Source: Geoalkalibacter sp. (lineage in GTDB: Bacteria; Desulfobacterota; Desulfuromonadia; Desulfuromonadales; Geoalkalibacteraceae). From it: a stretch of 43,750 nt of DNA. The stretch is from positions 1 to 43,750 of the forward strand of contig NZ_JAUVWH010000008.1 in NCBI RefSeq assembly GCF_030604225.1. Direction: 5' to 3'. The first letter of the stretch is position 1; each line of letters starts with the position of its first letter. The notes beneath the pieces were generated by a model, which did no database searches, was not told the origin of the DNA, and saw nothing but the letters and a program-made list of their open reading frames with translations. Position numbers and translations under genes: made by a program. Shown one piece after another: positions 31,840-41,417 of the stretch.

Positions 31840-33930
31840 ATGGTTCGTGGATTCGACAAGCTGTTCCTGTTGCTGGCCCTGCTGCTGGGCCTATCGAGTG
31901 TCGCCCAGGCGCGCCTGACCCTGGGCGTGGTGGAGAACGCCAATCTGCTCGCGCCGCGCGAGGCGCAATTGCGCCTGCTGGCCGACTACCTCGCCGCGGA
32001 ACTGGGCGAGGAGGTGCGCATCCGCCTGTTCCACGAACCGCAAAACCTGATCTTGTGGATGACCCGTCATCGCGAAATCGATCTGGCGGTGCTTCACCAT
32101 GACCAAGTGCGGGGGCTGCGGGCGGGCGAGGTGCTGCCGGTGGCCGACTTCCAGCGGCGCGGCCAGGCCGGCCTGGCGGTGGACCAACTGGTGGCGAGTC
32201 AGGGCCTGAATGCCGCCCGGCGCGCCCGCCTGCAACAACTGCTCACGGAGATGGAGCGCAGCCCCGCCGGGCGCCGCACCCTGGAGCAGCTGGGTGTCGA
32301 ACGGTTCCTGGCGCCGGGCAGCGGTCAGCCGCGCCTCGCCGAGGTTCGGCCGGAGCCTGCTCCCGCCCTCGCGCCCCCCGCTCGGGTCGCTCCTCGTCCC
32401 GCTCCCGCCCCCGCGCCCCAGGTCAGCAGGCAGCCCCCGCCGGCCGCCCCCGCACCCCGGCCGCAACCCGCACCGCAACCCGCGGTCCCGCCCAGCGAGC
32501 CGCCCGCCGTTGCGCCGGCCGAGCCGCCGGCCGAGCCGCCGGCCGAGCCGCCGGCCGAGCCGCCGGCAAGCGTCGCTCCCGCACCCAAGCCCGCCGCCCC
32601 AGCGCCCCGGATCTGGGCCGACGAGGCCGCCGGCAAGCCCGATGCCGCTCCCGCACCCAAGCCCGCTCCGGTTCCGGAACCGGAGCCTTCTCCGGTACCA
32701 GAACCTGCCGCGCCGATACAAGAAACCGCTCCGGCGCCCGCCCCGGCACCGGAAGCCGCTCCGCCGGTACAAGAAACCCCTGCGGCACCCGCCCCCGCGC
32801 CGGCGCCGACACCGGCGCCCCCGGCCGAGGTTCCCGTTGGGCCCGGCGACAAGGTCATTCCCGGCTGGCGCAAGGCCCTCGATCTGCTCATCGTGCTGGC
32901 CGCCGTGGGCGGCACCCTCTGGTTTTTCCGTCGTCGGCGCCGGCGGGCCGATCAGTCGGCCCAAACGATCGAGAAACGCCGGAAAGCTTTCGAGCAGCGC
33001 GACGCGGACGGTTATCTGGAAATTTCCGGCGAATCCCTCGCGGATGCCCCGACTTTGCGCGCCGAGCCCCGTGCGGGGCGCGCCGCCAAGCCGCGCGTCG
33101 CGCCCCCGGTTGCCGTCGCGCCCATCACGGCTCGGCCCCAGGGACCCATCGAGGTCGCCGGCGGCGATTATTGCGCCTTGAACCCGGCGCAGCTTCAGGG
33201 AACCCTTGATCTGGCGGGGGTCTTTTCCCTGCTGCGCATGATCGCCGATTACCCGCGCCCCGGCACCCTGGTGGTGCGCAGCCCCCATGACGAAAAACGC
33301 ATTCACTTTCGCAACGGGCACATCTCCGCGGCTTTTTCCCTCAACCTCGCCAACCGGACCCAGGCCGGCTTCCTCATGAACAAGCTCGGTTACCTGCTGG
33401 TGCGCATGGGGATGGTGAGCGAGCAGCAGCGCGACCGCGCCCTGGATTTCTGCCGGCAGCATCCCGGCAAGCGTCTCGGCGAGGTGCTGGTGCAGAGCGG
33501 CGCGCTCACCGAGACCGATCTCAAGCGTGCCTTGCGCACCCAGGCCGAGGGCGTGGTGCTCTCGCTCTTCCTGTTCCCCCAGGGACGTTTCGAGGTGGCG
33601 GGCGAATCCCTCGACATCAGTTTGGACGACGACCTCGGCATCGCCGTGCAGGACATCATCAAGGAAGCGACGCGCTACCAGGAGGAATGGGACGGCTTGC
33701 GCGCCAGCATTCCTTCCCTGGATACCGTCATCGCCTTTGATGAGGATGGGCGGGCCAAGCTCGATACCGCGCGCATGACCGAGCATCAGAAGCTGATTCT
33801 CTCCCTGGTGGACGGCAGGCGCAGCCTCAAGGACATCTGTCGCGAGGCGACCATGCTCGATTTCGAGGTTTACAAATTCATCTATCTGATGGTGCGCGCG
33901 CACATCCTCAAGCCGGTGGTGGCGTCTTGA
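31840..33930 (+). CDS. Fusion: periplasmic-binding-like domain, Pro/Ala linker, TM helix and cytoplasmic DUF4388
   Basis: A 696-residue protein. It has a signal peptide (about 1-24) and a 140-residue periplasmic region that resembles a shortened PhnD-type solute-binding lobe (RLTLGVVENANLLAPREAQLRLLADYL, DLAVLHHDQVRGLR). A Pro/Ala-rich spacer of about 170 residues follows, including four tandem EPPA units. A membrane helix lies at about 347-365, then Arg-rich RRRRRR. A cytoplasmic DUF4388 domain begins near 448 (QLQGTLDLAGVFSLLRMIADYPRPGTLVV). Within the cytoplasmic part, about 515-570, is a degenerate MshEN-like pair (RMGMVSEQQRDRALD; KRLGEVLVQSGALTETDLKRAL). The architecture suggests a transmembrane signal receptor, and its ligand is unknown. 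Its stop overlaps the next gene. Confidence 0.75.
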   Translation: MVRGFDKLFLLLALLLGLSSVAQARLTLGVVENANLLAPREAQLRLLADYLAAELGEEVRIRLFHEPQNLILWMTRHREIDLAVLHHDQVRGLRAGEVLPVADFQRRGQAGLAVDQLVASQGLNAARRARLQQLLTEMERSPAGRRTLEQLGVERFLAPGSGQPRLAEVRPEPAPALAPPARVAPRPAPAPAPQVSRQPPPAAPAPRPQPAPQPAVPPSEPPAVAPAEPPAEPPAEPPAEPPASVAPAPKPAAPAPRIWADEAAGKPDAAPAPKPAPVPEPEPSPVPEPAAPIQETAPAPAPAPEAAPPVQETPAAPAPAPAPTPAPPAEVPVGPGDKVIPGWRKALDLLIVLAAVGGTLWFFRRRRRRADQSAQTIEKRRKAFEQRDADGYLEISGESLADAPTLRAEPRAGRAAKPRVAPPVAVAPITARPQGPIEVAGGDYCALNPAQLQGTLDLAGVFSLLRMIADYPRPGTLVVRSPHDEKRIHFRNGHISAAFSLNLANRTQAGFLMNKLGYLLVRMGMVSEQQRDRALDFCRQHPGKRLGEVLVQSGALTETDLKRALRTQAEGVVLSLFLFPQGRFEVAGESLDISLDDDLGIAVQDIIKEATRYQEEWDGLRASIPSLDTVIAFDEDGRAKLDTARMTEHQKLILSLVDGRRSLKDICREATMLDFEVYKFIYLMVRAHILKPVVAS
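32518..32571 (+). repeat. 12-bp tandem repeat encoding EPPA units
   Basis: The 12-mer GAGCCGCCGGCC or its near copies occurs four times in succession inside the Pro/Ala linker of the DUF4388 fusion. It encodes four EPPA units and is likely to vary in copy number between strains by slippage. Confidence 0.8.
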
Positions 33931-34937
33931 AACGAGCCGTCGGCAAGCGGGATTCAGGCCTGGGATTCAAGGCGTGGCCGGCCGCCATCTGCGTGGCGTT
34001 GTGCCTGCTGGCGGGCGCCGCGTCGGCTCAGGCCGGCCAGGATTTCTCCCTGTGGTTGGAGGACATGCGCGTCGAGGCCCTGGCGGCGGGCATCTCCCCG
34101 GCGCTGCTCGACGAGGCCTTTGCCGGTCTGGAGCCCCTGGAGCGGGTCATCGATCTCGACCGGCGCCAGCCCGAGTTCACCCAACGCTTCGAGGATTACG
34201 TGACGCGCCGGGTGAGCGCGGCGCGCATTGCCCGTGGCCGCGAACTGCTGCGGACCCATGCCGTCACCCTGGAGCGCGTTTCCCGGCACTATGGCGTGCC
34301 GCCGCGCTTTCTCGTGGCTCTTTGGGGCATCGAAAGCAATTTCGGGCAGCACACCGGCAACTTCTCCGTGATCCAGTCCTTGGCCACCCTGGCCTATGAG
34401 GGGCGACGCGGCGCCTATTTTCGCGGCGAACTGCTCCAGGCCCTGCGCATCGTCGAGGCCGGGCATATTCCCCTGGCGCGCCTGACCGGCTCCTGGGCCG
34501 GGGCAATGGGCCAGGCCCAGTTCATGCCCTCGACCTTTGCCGGCCATGCCGTGGACGGCGACGGCGACGGGCGCATCGACATCTGGCAGTCGGTGCCTGA
34601 TGTCCTGGCCTCGGCCGCCAATTACCTGGCCCGCATGGGTTGGCAGGCGGATCAGACCTGGGGGCGGCCGGTGCGCCTGCCCCGCGGCTTCGATGCCCGC
34701 CACGCCGGTTTGGAGACGCGCAAATCCCTCGCCCAGTGGCAAAAACTCGGCGTGCGGCGCGTGGACGGCAGCGCCCTGCCGGTCCGCGACCTGCACGCCT
34801 CGCTGCTGCTGCCCGAAGGGGTGGGCGGGCCCGCCTATTTGGTCTACGACAACTTCCGCGTGCTGCTGCGCTGGAACCGCTCCAACGCCTTCGCCGTGAC
34901 CGTGGGCACCCTCGCCGATCGCCTCGCGACCCCCTGA
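33927..34937 (+). CDS. MltB-family lytic murein transglycosylase
   Basis: A 336-residue exported enzyme that cleaves peptidoglycan to anhydromuropeptides. The signal peptide ends around residue 37 (ICVALCLLAGAASAQA). The MltB fold is seen in FTQRFEDYVTRRVSAARIARG, the catalytic Glu136 in VALWGIESNFGQHTGNFSV, and GSWAGAMGQAQFMPSTF plus VDGDGDGRIDIW. The TTG start overlaps the stop of the DUF4388 fusion as TTGA, so the two are translationally coupled. No upstream ATG is available. A weak hairpin (AGCGG/CCGCT at 34942-34956) follows. Confidence 0.87.
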   Translation: MKRAVGKRDSGLGFKAWPAAICVALCLLAGAASAQAGQDFSLWLEDMRVEALAAGISPALLDEAFAGLEPLERVIDLDRRQPEFTQRFEDYVTRRVSAARIARGRELLRTHAVTLERVSRHYGVPPRFLVALWGIESNFGQHTGNFSVIQSLATLAYEGRRGAYFRGELLQALRIVEAGHIPLARLTGSWAGAMGQAQFMPSTFAGHAVDGDGDGRIDIWQSVPDVLASAANYLARMGWQADQTWGRPVRLPRGFDARHAGLETRKSLAQWQKLGVRRVDGSALPVRDLHASLLLPEGVGGPAYLVYDNFRVLLRWNRSNAFAVTVGTLADRLATP

Positions 34938-35081
34938 AGCAAGCGGTTTGGCCGCTGCCCCTTCTGTTTTCATTCTCCGTTACCCTTCAGCCGTGACGCT
35001 GTAAAGCGCAGCGCTCCGCGGCGCGTGCTGAACAGTGACCTTTCCCCTGTGATTTTCCGTAAATTTTTCTGCTTTTTCCCC

Positions 35082-35109
35082 TTGGCTTTTCCGTGCGCGG
35101 GAGTATAAT
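35082..35109 (+). promoter_or_regulatory. Sigma-70-type promoter for the 94-residue orphan gene
   Basis: TTGGCT (35082-35087) and TATAAT (35104-35109) are spaced 16 bp. They lie in an A+T-richer stretch after the MltB-like gene and about 95 bp before the ATG. Confidence 0.65.
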
Positions 35110-35203
35110 GTTTCACCAGAAGAGGGAAATAATAACGAAAAAAGTATCCTCTTTATGGTGAGATGTTATTTATGTGGGACAAGGGGGCAACGCGGAGGAG
35201 GCC

Positions 35204-35488
35204 ATGAGGGAAAAACTGATCGAGGCAGAACTGTGGGATTCAACGGATCAACGCAACCCGACCCAGGACGTGATCTGCGCGTGGAGCGTGCTCTCGCGCC
35301 TGGGCGCGCCCTACCGCTACGGCGGCCGCACGCCGGACGGCAGGCTCGAGTATCTGGTGCTCAACCTGGCGGGCGGCGAGGTGGTGGCCTCGGGATGCGG
35401 CGCCACGCCGGCGGAAGCCATGTGCCGGGCGGCGCTCGCCGCGCGCTGTGCCCAACTGCCCAGGGAAGCGCTGGTCACCAGTCACTGA
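35204..35488 (+). CDS. Small orphan protein, phage ABA-sandwich-like
   Basis: A 94-residue soluble protein with an alpha-beta pattern (YRYGGRTPDGRLEYLVLNLAGGEVVASGCGATPAEAMCRAALAARC). The ATPAEAMCRAAL ending resembles small phage ABA-sandwich/DUF2591-type proteins, where such a helix follows three strands, but the match is by eye and weak. It has its own promoter and a long symmetric terminator, so it is an independent transcription unit. GGAGGAG precedes the ATG. Confidence 0.65.
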   Translation: MREKLIEAELWDSTDQRNPTQDVICAWSVLSRLGAPYRYGGRTPDGRLEYLVLNLAGGEVVASGCGATPAEAMCRAALAARCAQLPREALVTSH

Positions 35489-35501
35489 CGGGATCCGTCG
35501 A

Positions 35502-35540
35502 CCACGAAAAAACGCCCCGTCGCGGGGCGTTTTTTCGTGG
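35502..35540 (+). terminator. Perfect 18-bp symmetric terminator
   Basis: CCACGAAAAAACGCCCCG (35502-35519) is mirrored exactly by the complement at 35523-35540 around a 3-nt loop. The GC core with flanking A6/T6 works in both directions. The construction parallels the one at 15432-15492. Confidence 0.88.
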
Positions 35541-35665
35541 CGGTGCGGGCATGCGCCTTTTGTGCTGAAAAAATTATAGGAATTTCAGCGGCCTGGCTTT
35601 TCTCTACGCCTTGCGGGACCCTGCCGGAGTGGTTAAATTAGGAAAAACCACCGACAGGAGTGCTC

Positions 35666-37150
<1,485 letters not shown>

Positions 37151-37329
37151 TGCGGCAGCATGCGACGCCGCAAACCCAAGCTCGACGCCAACGCGACGTC
37201 GCAAGGCCCAAGCGTTATTTTCTAAGTTCTTGATTTTGCTTTCCTGGTGGATTGCCCAACGTCGGCACGAAATCTGATGATAAGGTTGACGGCAAGTCCC
37301 TATCATCCACCAGCCCGCGAGGAGCAACA

Positions 37330-39954
37330 ATGGACATCAACAAGCTGACCGTGAAAACCCAGGAAGCCTTGCAGGCGGCACAGAGCCTGGCCATGAAATA
37401 CGGCCACGTGGAGGTCGACGGAGAGCACCTGCTCGCCGCTCTGATCGAGCAGGGCGGCGGGCTGGTGCCGCGCCTGCTGCAGAAAATGGACGTCGATCCC
37501 CAGGCCTTCGCCGCCGAGCTGCGCCGCGAGCTGGAGCGGCGCCCGAGCGTTTCGGGGCCGGGTATCGAAGCGGGCAAGGTCTATGTGACCCAGCGCTTCA
37601 ATCGCCTGCTCATCAAGGCGGAAGAAGAAGCCAAGCGCCTGCGCGACGACTATGTGAGCGTCGAGCACATTCTGCTCGCCATCGCCGAGGAAGGCGGCGC
37701 GACCGCCGCCGGGCGGCTGTTCAAGCAGTTCAATCTGAGCCGCGACCGCATCCTGCAGGCCCTGACCGCCGTCCGCGGCCATCAGCGCGTCACCAGCCCC
37801 GACCCGGAAGGCACCTACGAGGCGCTGGACAAGTACGGCCGCGATCTGGTCAAGGAGGTGCAAAAGGGCAAGCTCGATCCGGTGATCGGCCGCGACGGCG
37901 AAATCCGCCGGGTGATCCGCATCCTCTCGCGCAAGACCAAGAACAACCCCGTGCTCATCGGCGAGCCCGGCGTCGGCAAGACCGCCATCGTCGAGGGGCT
38001 GGCCCATCGCATCGTGCGCGGCGACGTGCCCGAGGGCCTCAAGGACAAAAGCATTTTCGCCCTGGACATGGGCGCCCTGGTGGCCGGCGCCAAATATCGC
38101 GGCGAGTTCGAGGAACGGCTCAAGGCGGTGCTCAACGAAATCCGTCAGAGCGAGGGGCGCATTCTGCTGTTCATCGACGAGCTGCACACCATCGTCGGCG
38201 CCGGCAAGGCCGAAGGCTCCATGGATGCCGGCAACATGCTCAAGCCCATGCTGGCGCGCGGCGAGCTGCACTGCATCGGCGCCACCACCCTCGATGAGTA
38301 CCGTAAGTACATCGAAAAGGACGCCGCCCTGGAGCGGCGCTTCCAGCCGGTGCTGGTCGAGCAGCCCACGGTGGAGGACACGGTGAGCATCCTGCGCGGC
38401 CTCAAGGAGCGCTTCGAGGTGCACCACGGCGTGGCCATCCACGACAACGCCCTGGTGGCGGCGGCGACTCTGTCGCACCGCTACATCAGCGACCGCTTCC
38501 TGCCCGACAAGGCCATCGATCTGGTGGACGAGGCCTGCGCCACCATCCGCACGGAGATCGATTCCCTGCCCCAGGAGCTTGACGAGGTGACGCGCCGCGT
38601 CATGCAGCTCGAAATCGAGGAAGCGGCCCTCAAGAAGGAAAAGGATGCCGCGAGCCGCGCGCGCCTCGACGCCCTGAGCCGCGAATTGGCCGAGTTGCGC
38701 CACCAGGGCGACGTTTTGCGCGCCCAGTGGGAGCAGGAAAAGGAAGGCATCCGCAAGTTGCAGGGGCTGCGCGAGGAAATCGAAAAAGTGCGCCAGCAGA
38801 TCACCGTGGCCGAGCGCGAGTATGATCTCAATCGCGCGGCCGAGCTGCGTCACGGGCGTCTGCCGCAACTGGAGAAGGAGCTCCATGAGCGCGAGGCGCA
38901 ATTGAGCGGCGAACAGGCCGGACCACGCCTGCTGCGCGAGGAAGTCACCGAGGAAGAGATTGCCGAGATCGTTTCGCGCTGGACGGGGATTCCCGTGACG
39001 CGCCTGGTCGAAGGCGAGCGAGACAAACTGCTCAAGCTCGACGAGGTTCTGCACCAGCGCGTCATTGGTCAGGATGAAGCCGTGAATCTGGTTGCCGACG
39101 CCGTAATCCGAGCGCGCGCCGGCATCAAGGATCCGCGGCGCCCCATCGGTTCCTTTATTTTTCTTGGCCCCACCGGTGTGGGCAAGACCGAGTTGGCGCG
39201 TGCTTTGGCGCAAACCCTGTTCGACAGCGAAGACAACATGGTGCGCATCGACATGTCCGAGTACATGGAAAAACATGCCGTGAGCCGCCTGATCGGTGCG
39301 CCTCCAGGCTATGTGGGCTACGAAGAGGGCGGACAGCTGACCGAGGCGGTGCGGCGCAAACCCTATTCCGTCATTCTTTTCGACGAGATTGAAAAAGCGC
39401 ACCAGGATGTGTTCAACGTGCTGCTGCAGATTCTCGACGACGGACGGGTCACCGATGCCCAGGGGCGCACCGTGGATTTCAAGAACACGGTGATCATCAT
39501 GACCAGCAACATCGGCTCGCACCATCTGCTCGACGGCGTCGACGCCCAGGGCGGCATCAAGGAGGGCGCGCGCGCCCTGGTGATGAAGGAGTTGCGCGCT
39601 CATTTCCGCCCGGAGTTTCTCAACCGTGTCGATGACCTGGTGCTGTTCAAGCCCCTGACCCTGGAGGAAATCAAGCGCATCGTCGATCTGCAGACCGAGG
39701 ATCTGCGCAAGCGCCTGGCCGGGCGGCGGCTCAGCCTGGAGCTGAGCGAGGAGGCGCGCGCCTACATCGCCGAGGCCGCCTACGACCCGGTGTACGGCGC
39801 GCGGCCCCTCAAGCGCTACCTCCAGCATCAGCTCGAAACGCGCATCGGCCGGGCGCTTATCGCCGGGGATATCCGCGACGGCGCGACCATCCGCATCGCG
39901 CGCGGCGTCGAGGGGCTGGAGGTGAGCCATGTGAACCCGCCGGCGGAGGATTAA
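37330..39954 (+). CDS. clpB: ClpB disaggregase
   Basis: An 874-residue Hsp100 ATPase that resolves protein aggregates with DnaK. The N-terminal Clp_N repeats span about 1-145. NBD1 has Walker A GEPGVGKT (about 211). The ClpB-specific middle coiled coil lies at about 410-530 ([23 protein letters not shown]). NBD2 has [14 protein letters not shown] (about 611) and [30 protein letters not shown]. There is no ClpP-binding IGF loop, consistent with a disaggregase. A GAGGAG precedes ATG 37330. I found no CIRCE element and no convincing sigma-32 promoter upstream. Confidence 0.95.
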   Translation: MDINKLTVKTQEALQAAQSLAMKYGHVEVDGEHLLAALIEQGGGLVPRLLQKMDVDPQAFAAELRRELERRPSVSGPGIEAGKVYVTQRFNRLLIKAEEEAKRLRDDYVSVEHILLAIAEEGGATAAGRLFKQFNLSRDRILQALTAVRGHQRVTSPDPEGTYEALDKYGRDLVKEVQKGKLDPVIGRDGEIRRVIRILSRKTKNNPVLIGEPGVGKTAIVEGLAHRIVRGDVPEGLKDKSIFALDMGALVAGAKYRGEFEERLKAVLNEIRQSEGRILLFIDELHTIVGAGKAEGSMDAGNMLKPMLARGELHCIGATTLDEYRKYIEKDAALERRFQPVLVEQPTVEDTVSILRGLKERFEVHHGVAIHDNALVAAATLSHRYISDRFLPDKAIDLVDEACATIRTEIDSLPQELDEVTRRVMQLEIEEAALKKEKDAASRARLDALSRELAELRHQGDVLRAQWEQEKEGIRKLQGLREEIEKVRQQITVAEREYDLNRAAELRHGRLPQLEKELHEREAQLSGEQAGPRLLREEVTEEEIAEIVSRWTGIPVTRLVEGERDKLLKLDEVLHQRVIGQDEAVNLVADAVIRARAGIKDPRRPIGSFIFLGPTGVGKTELARALAQTLFDSEDNMVRIDMSEYMEKHAVSRLIGAPPGYVGYEEGGQLTEAVRRKPYSVILFDEIEKAHQDVFNVLLQILDDGRVTDAQGRTVDFKNTVIIMTSNIGSHHLLDGVDAQGGIKEGARALVMKELRAHFRPEFLNRVDDLVLFKPLTLEEIKRIVDLQTEDLRKRLAGRRLSLELSEEARAYIAEAAYDPVYGARPLKRYLQHQLETRIGRALIAGDIRDGATIRIARGVEGLEVSHVNPPAED

Positions 39955-39982
39955 GGCGCACCGGTCGGAACAGGTTTGGTGC

Positions 39983-40017
39983 AAGGGCGTCGCCAGGGTG
40001 CGGCGCCCTTTTTTTTT
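39983..40017 (+). terminator. Intrinsic terminator after clpB
   Basis: AAGGGCG (39983-39989) pairs with CGCCCTT (40004-40010), and an inner CGC pairs with GCG around CAGGGT. Nine T follow directly. Confidence 0.85.
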
Positions 40018-40046
40018 GAATTAATATGAAACCGGTCAAGAAAGGT

Positions 40047-40075
40047 TTGCAATTCGAGGAAAAGCTAAATATGAT
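40047..40075 (+). promoter_or_regulatory. Promoter of the MshEN-receiver gene
   Basis: TTGCAA (40047-40052) and TATGAT (40070-40075), spaced 17 bp, lie in an A+T-rich gap between the clpB terminator and the next ATG. Confidence 0.6.
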
Positions 40076-40119
40076 TAATTTTTATGAATTGGTCGCGGCA
40101 AACAAGGAGATAAGCACCC

Positions 40120-40971
40120 ATGAGTCGACGCAAGCGGTTCGGCGAAATCCTCATCGAGGCGGGCCTCCTCAACGAAGAGCAACTGCGGCAGGCCCTGGAA
40201 AAACAAAAAGGGACTCGGCAGCGCCTGGGGCGCGTGCTGGAGGAACTCGGCGTCGTCACGGAAAAGGATATCGCCGTGACCCTGGCCCGTCAGTTCGAGT
40301 TTAAGACCGTGAGCGGGCTGGCCCGATTCAGTTACTCCCAGGAGGCATTGGATCTGGTGAGCGGTTCCCAGGCCCTTGAAAAGCTGATTTTTCCCCTCAA
40401 GAAACAGGAGCGCACCCTGTTTCTGGCCATGGTCAATCCCCTGGACATGGAAACCATCGACGGCCTGACCTTCCGTAACGGCTTGAAGATCGTGCCCTGC
40501 GTCACCACGCCCTCGGAAATCCAGGCGGCGGTGGATAAATTCTACCTGAGCAAAAAAGAGGAGGCGTCCTCGGACTGGTGGACGATTCTCGTCGTCGAGG
40601 ATCAGGAACTGACCCGCGCCGCCGCGGCCGCCGCCCTGAGCAAGCAGGGCTACAAGGTGGTGCAGGCGGAAAACGGCGCCGAGGGTCTCAAGGAGGTCCA
40701 TCAGCGCAAGCCGCATCTCATCGTCGCCGACACGGTCATGCCGCGCATGGACGGCTACGAGATGTTTCGCGCCTTGCAGGCCTCGCCGGCCACGGCGCGC
40801 ATCCCGGTGATCGCCATGTCGTCAAAATCCTCGGCCGAGGAGGAGGCCCATGTCCTCGACCTGGGTTATTTTGACTTCATCGCCAAGCCCATCAATCCGG
40901 TACGCTTGACCGCGCGGGTGCGCCGGGCGCTGAAAATGGTCTACGGTGACCAGCCCCCGGCATCGCGCTAG
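40120..40971 (+). CDS. MshEN domain fused to a receiver domain, predicted c-di-GMP-binding response regulator
   Basis: A 283-residue protein. The N-terminus contains two copies of the 24-residue MshEN motif, RFGEILIEAGLL(x4)L(x3)LEKQ and RLGRVLEELGVV(x4)I(x3)LARQ, separated by exactly five residues. That is the arrangement known to bind cyclic-di-GMP in MshE-type ATPases. A T2SS_E N-terminal-like region follows to about residue 145 (LIFPLKKQERTLFLAMVNPLDMETID). The C-terminal receiver domain has VVEDQE, phospho-acceptor Asp in LIVADTVMPRMDGYEM and Lys in FDFIAKPIN. No output ATPase or DNA-binding domain is present. AAGGAG precedes the ATG. It may join phosphorelay and c-di-GMP signals, perhaps for pili. 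Confidence 0.85.
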   Translation: MSRRKRFGEILIEAGLLNEEQLRQALEKQKGTRQRLGRVLEELGVVTEKDIAVTLARQFEFKTVSGLARFSYSQEALDLVSGSQALEKLIFPLKKQERTLFLAMVNPLDMETIDGLTFRNGLKIVPCVTTPSEIQAAVDKFYLSKKEEASSDWWTILVVEDQELTRAAAAAALSKQGYKVVQAENGAEGLKEVHQRKPHLIVADTVMPRMDGYEMFRALQASPATARIPVIAMSSKSSAEEEAHVLDLGYFDFIAKPINPVRLTARVRRALKMVYGDQPPASR

Positions 40972-41006
40972 GACGCTGAAATCGTCGTGATTTTTACCGA
41001 TTTTCC

Positions 41007-41040
41007 TTGCCTGGGGCGGCCTGCGGGTTATAATATAACC
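41007..41040 (+). promoter_or_regulatory. Promoter with overlapping 15-bp palindrome
   Basis: TTGCCT (41007-41012) and TATAAT (41029-41034) are 16 bp apart. The perfect palindrome GGTTAT-AAT-ATAACC (41026-41040) overlaps the -10. Its core GTTATAATATAAC is close to the known Zur-box core, so repression by a Fur-family protein is possible. Confidence 0.6.
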
Positions 41041-41075
41041 GAAATTGTCAGCAAATAGCCGAAAGGGAGGAAGGA

Positions 41076-41351
41076 ATGCGCATCGATGTTCTCTGCAAAC
41101 CCGAAGGCGATAAACGATGTGAACGCACCCTCTCCCGGGTGCGTCAGGCGCTGGAGAATTTGGGCATGGAAGCCGAGGTGCATCTTTACCGCGACCAGCG
41201 CAAGATGATCGACTGCCGCGTGTACGTGGCACCCGCGCTGCTCATCGATGATATCGTTCGCGTGGCGGGGCGCGTTCCGACCGTCGAGGAAATCGAGCGC
41301 TTGCTGCGCGAGCGGCCGCGCTACCTGAAACGCATGCAGGCCGTGGCCTGA
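41076..41351 (+). CDS. Small thioredoxin-fold protein lacking a CxxC motif
   Basis: A 91-residue protein with the layout of small thioredoxin_3-type proteins: strand IDVLCKP, helix RCERTLSRVRQALENLGMEAEV, then VYVAPALLIDDIVRVAGRVPTVEEIERLL, where the cis-Pro loop (APALLI) is visible. The usual redox CxxC is missing; cysteines are at 7 and 15, and one more follows in IDCRV. It may be a metal-binding or non-redox relative. It has its own promoter overlapped by a palindrome, GGGAGG before ATG and a terminator downstream. Confidence 0.72.
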   Translation: MRIDVLCKPEGDKRCERTLSRVRQALENLGMEAEVHLYRDQRKMIDCRVYVAPALLIDDIVRVAGRVPTVEEIERLLRERPRYLKRMQAVA

Positions 41352-41387
41352 AACGGCTGGGCCTGATCCCGAAGCCAAACCCCTCGA

Positions 41388-41417
41388 ACCCTCCAAGGCC
41401 GCTTGGGGGGTTTTTTT
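41388..41417 (+). terminator. Intrinsic terminator after the thioredoxin-like gene
   Basis: AACCCTCCAAG (41388-41398) pairs with CTTGGGGGGTT around a 4-nt GCCG loop (with one G-U pair) and is followed by a T-run. It abuts the end of the convergent radical SAM gene. Confidence 0.85.

Noticed and set aside
32518-32571. Possible CRISPR-like array
   Set aside because: The repeats are contiguous 12-mers in frame inside a Pro/Ala linker, with no spacers.
34942-34970. Terminator after the MltB-like gene
   Set aside because: A 5-bp stem (AGCGG/CCGCT) is followed only by a broken T-rich stretch; too weak to call.
35590-35640. Sigma-54 promoter before the sigma-54 activator gene
   Set aside because: TGGC and TTGC words are present but their spacing is too long for a -24/-12 element.
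37151-37329. CIRCE or sigma-32 control element before clpB
   Set aside because: No TTAGCACTC-type inverted repeat; CTTGATT at the right place lacks a matching CCCCAT-type -10. Only a 7-bp inverted repeat (GATGATA/TATCATC) was seen.
39060-39420. Recombinant segment in clpB
   Set aside because: Third codon positions seem slightly richer in T/A here than in the flanks, but the effect is small and the protein sequence is fully typical.
37303-39984. An 893-codon open frame antisense to clpB
   Set aside because: It is a GC-rich shadow frame; the composition (His, Gln, Asp, Gly rich) matches no protein and clpB is certain on the other strand. Similar long antisense frames over pilY1, pstA/pstB and the L,D-transpeptidase were dismissed for the same reason.
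40026-40119. A small gene starting at 40026 ahead of the MshEN-receiver gene
   Set aside because: It has no ribosome binding site, runs out of frame into the real gene and overlaps the promoter.
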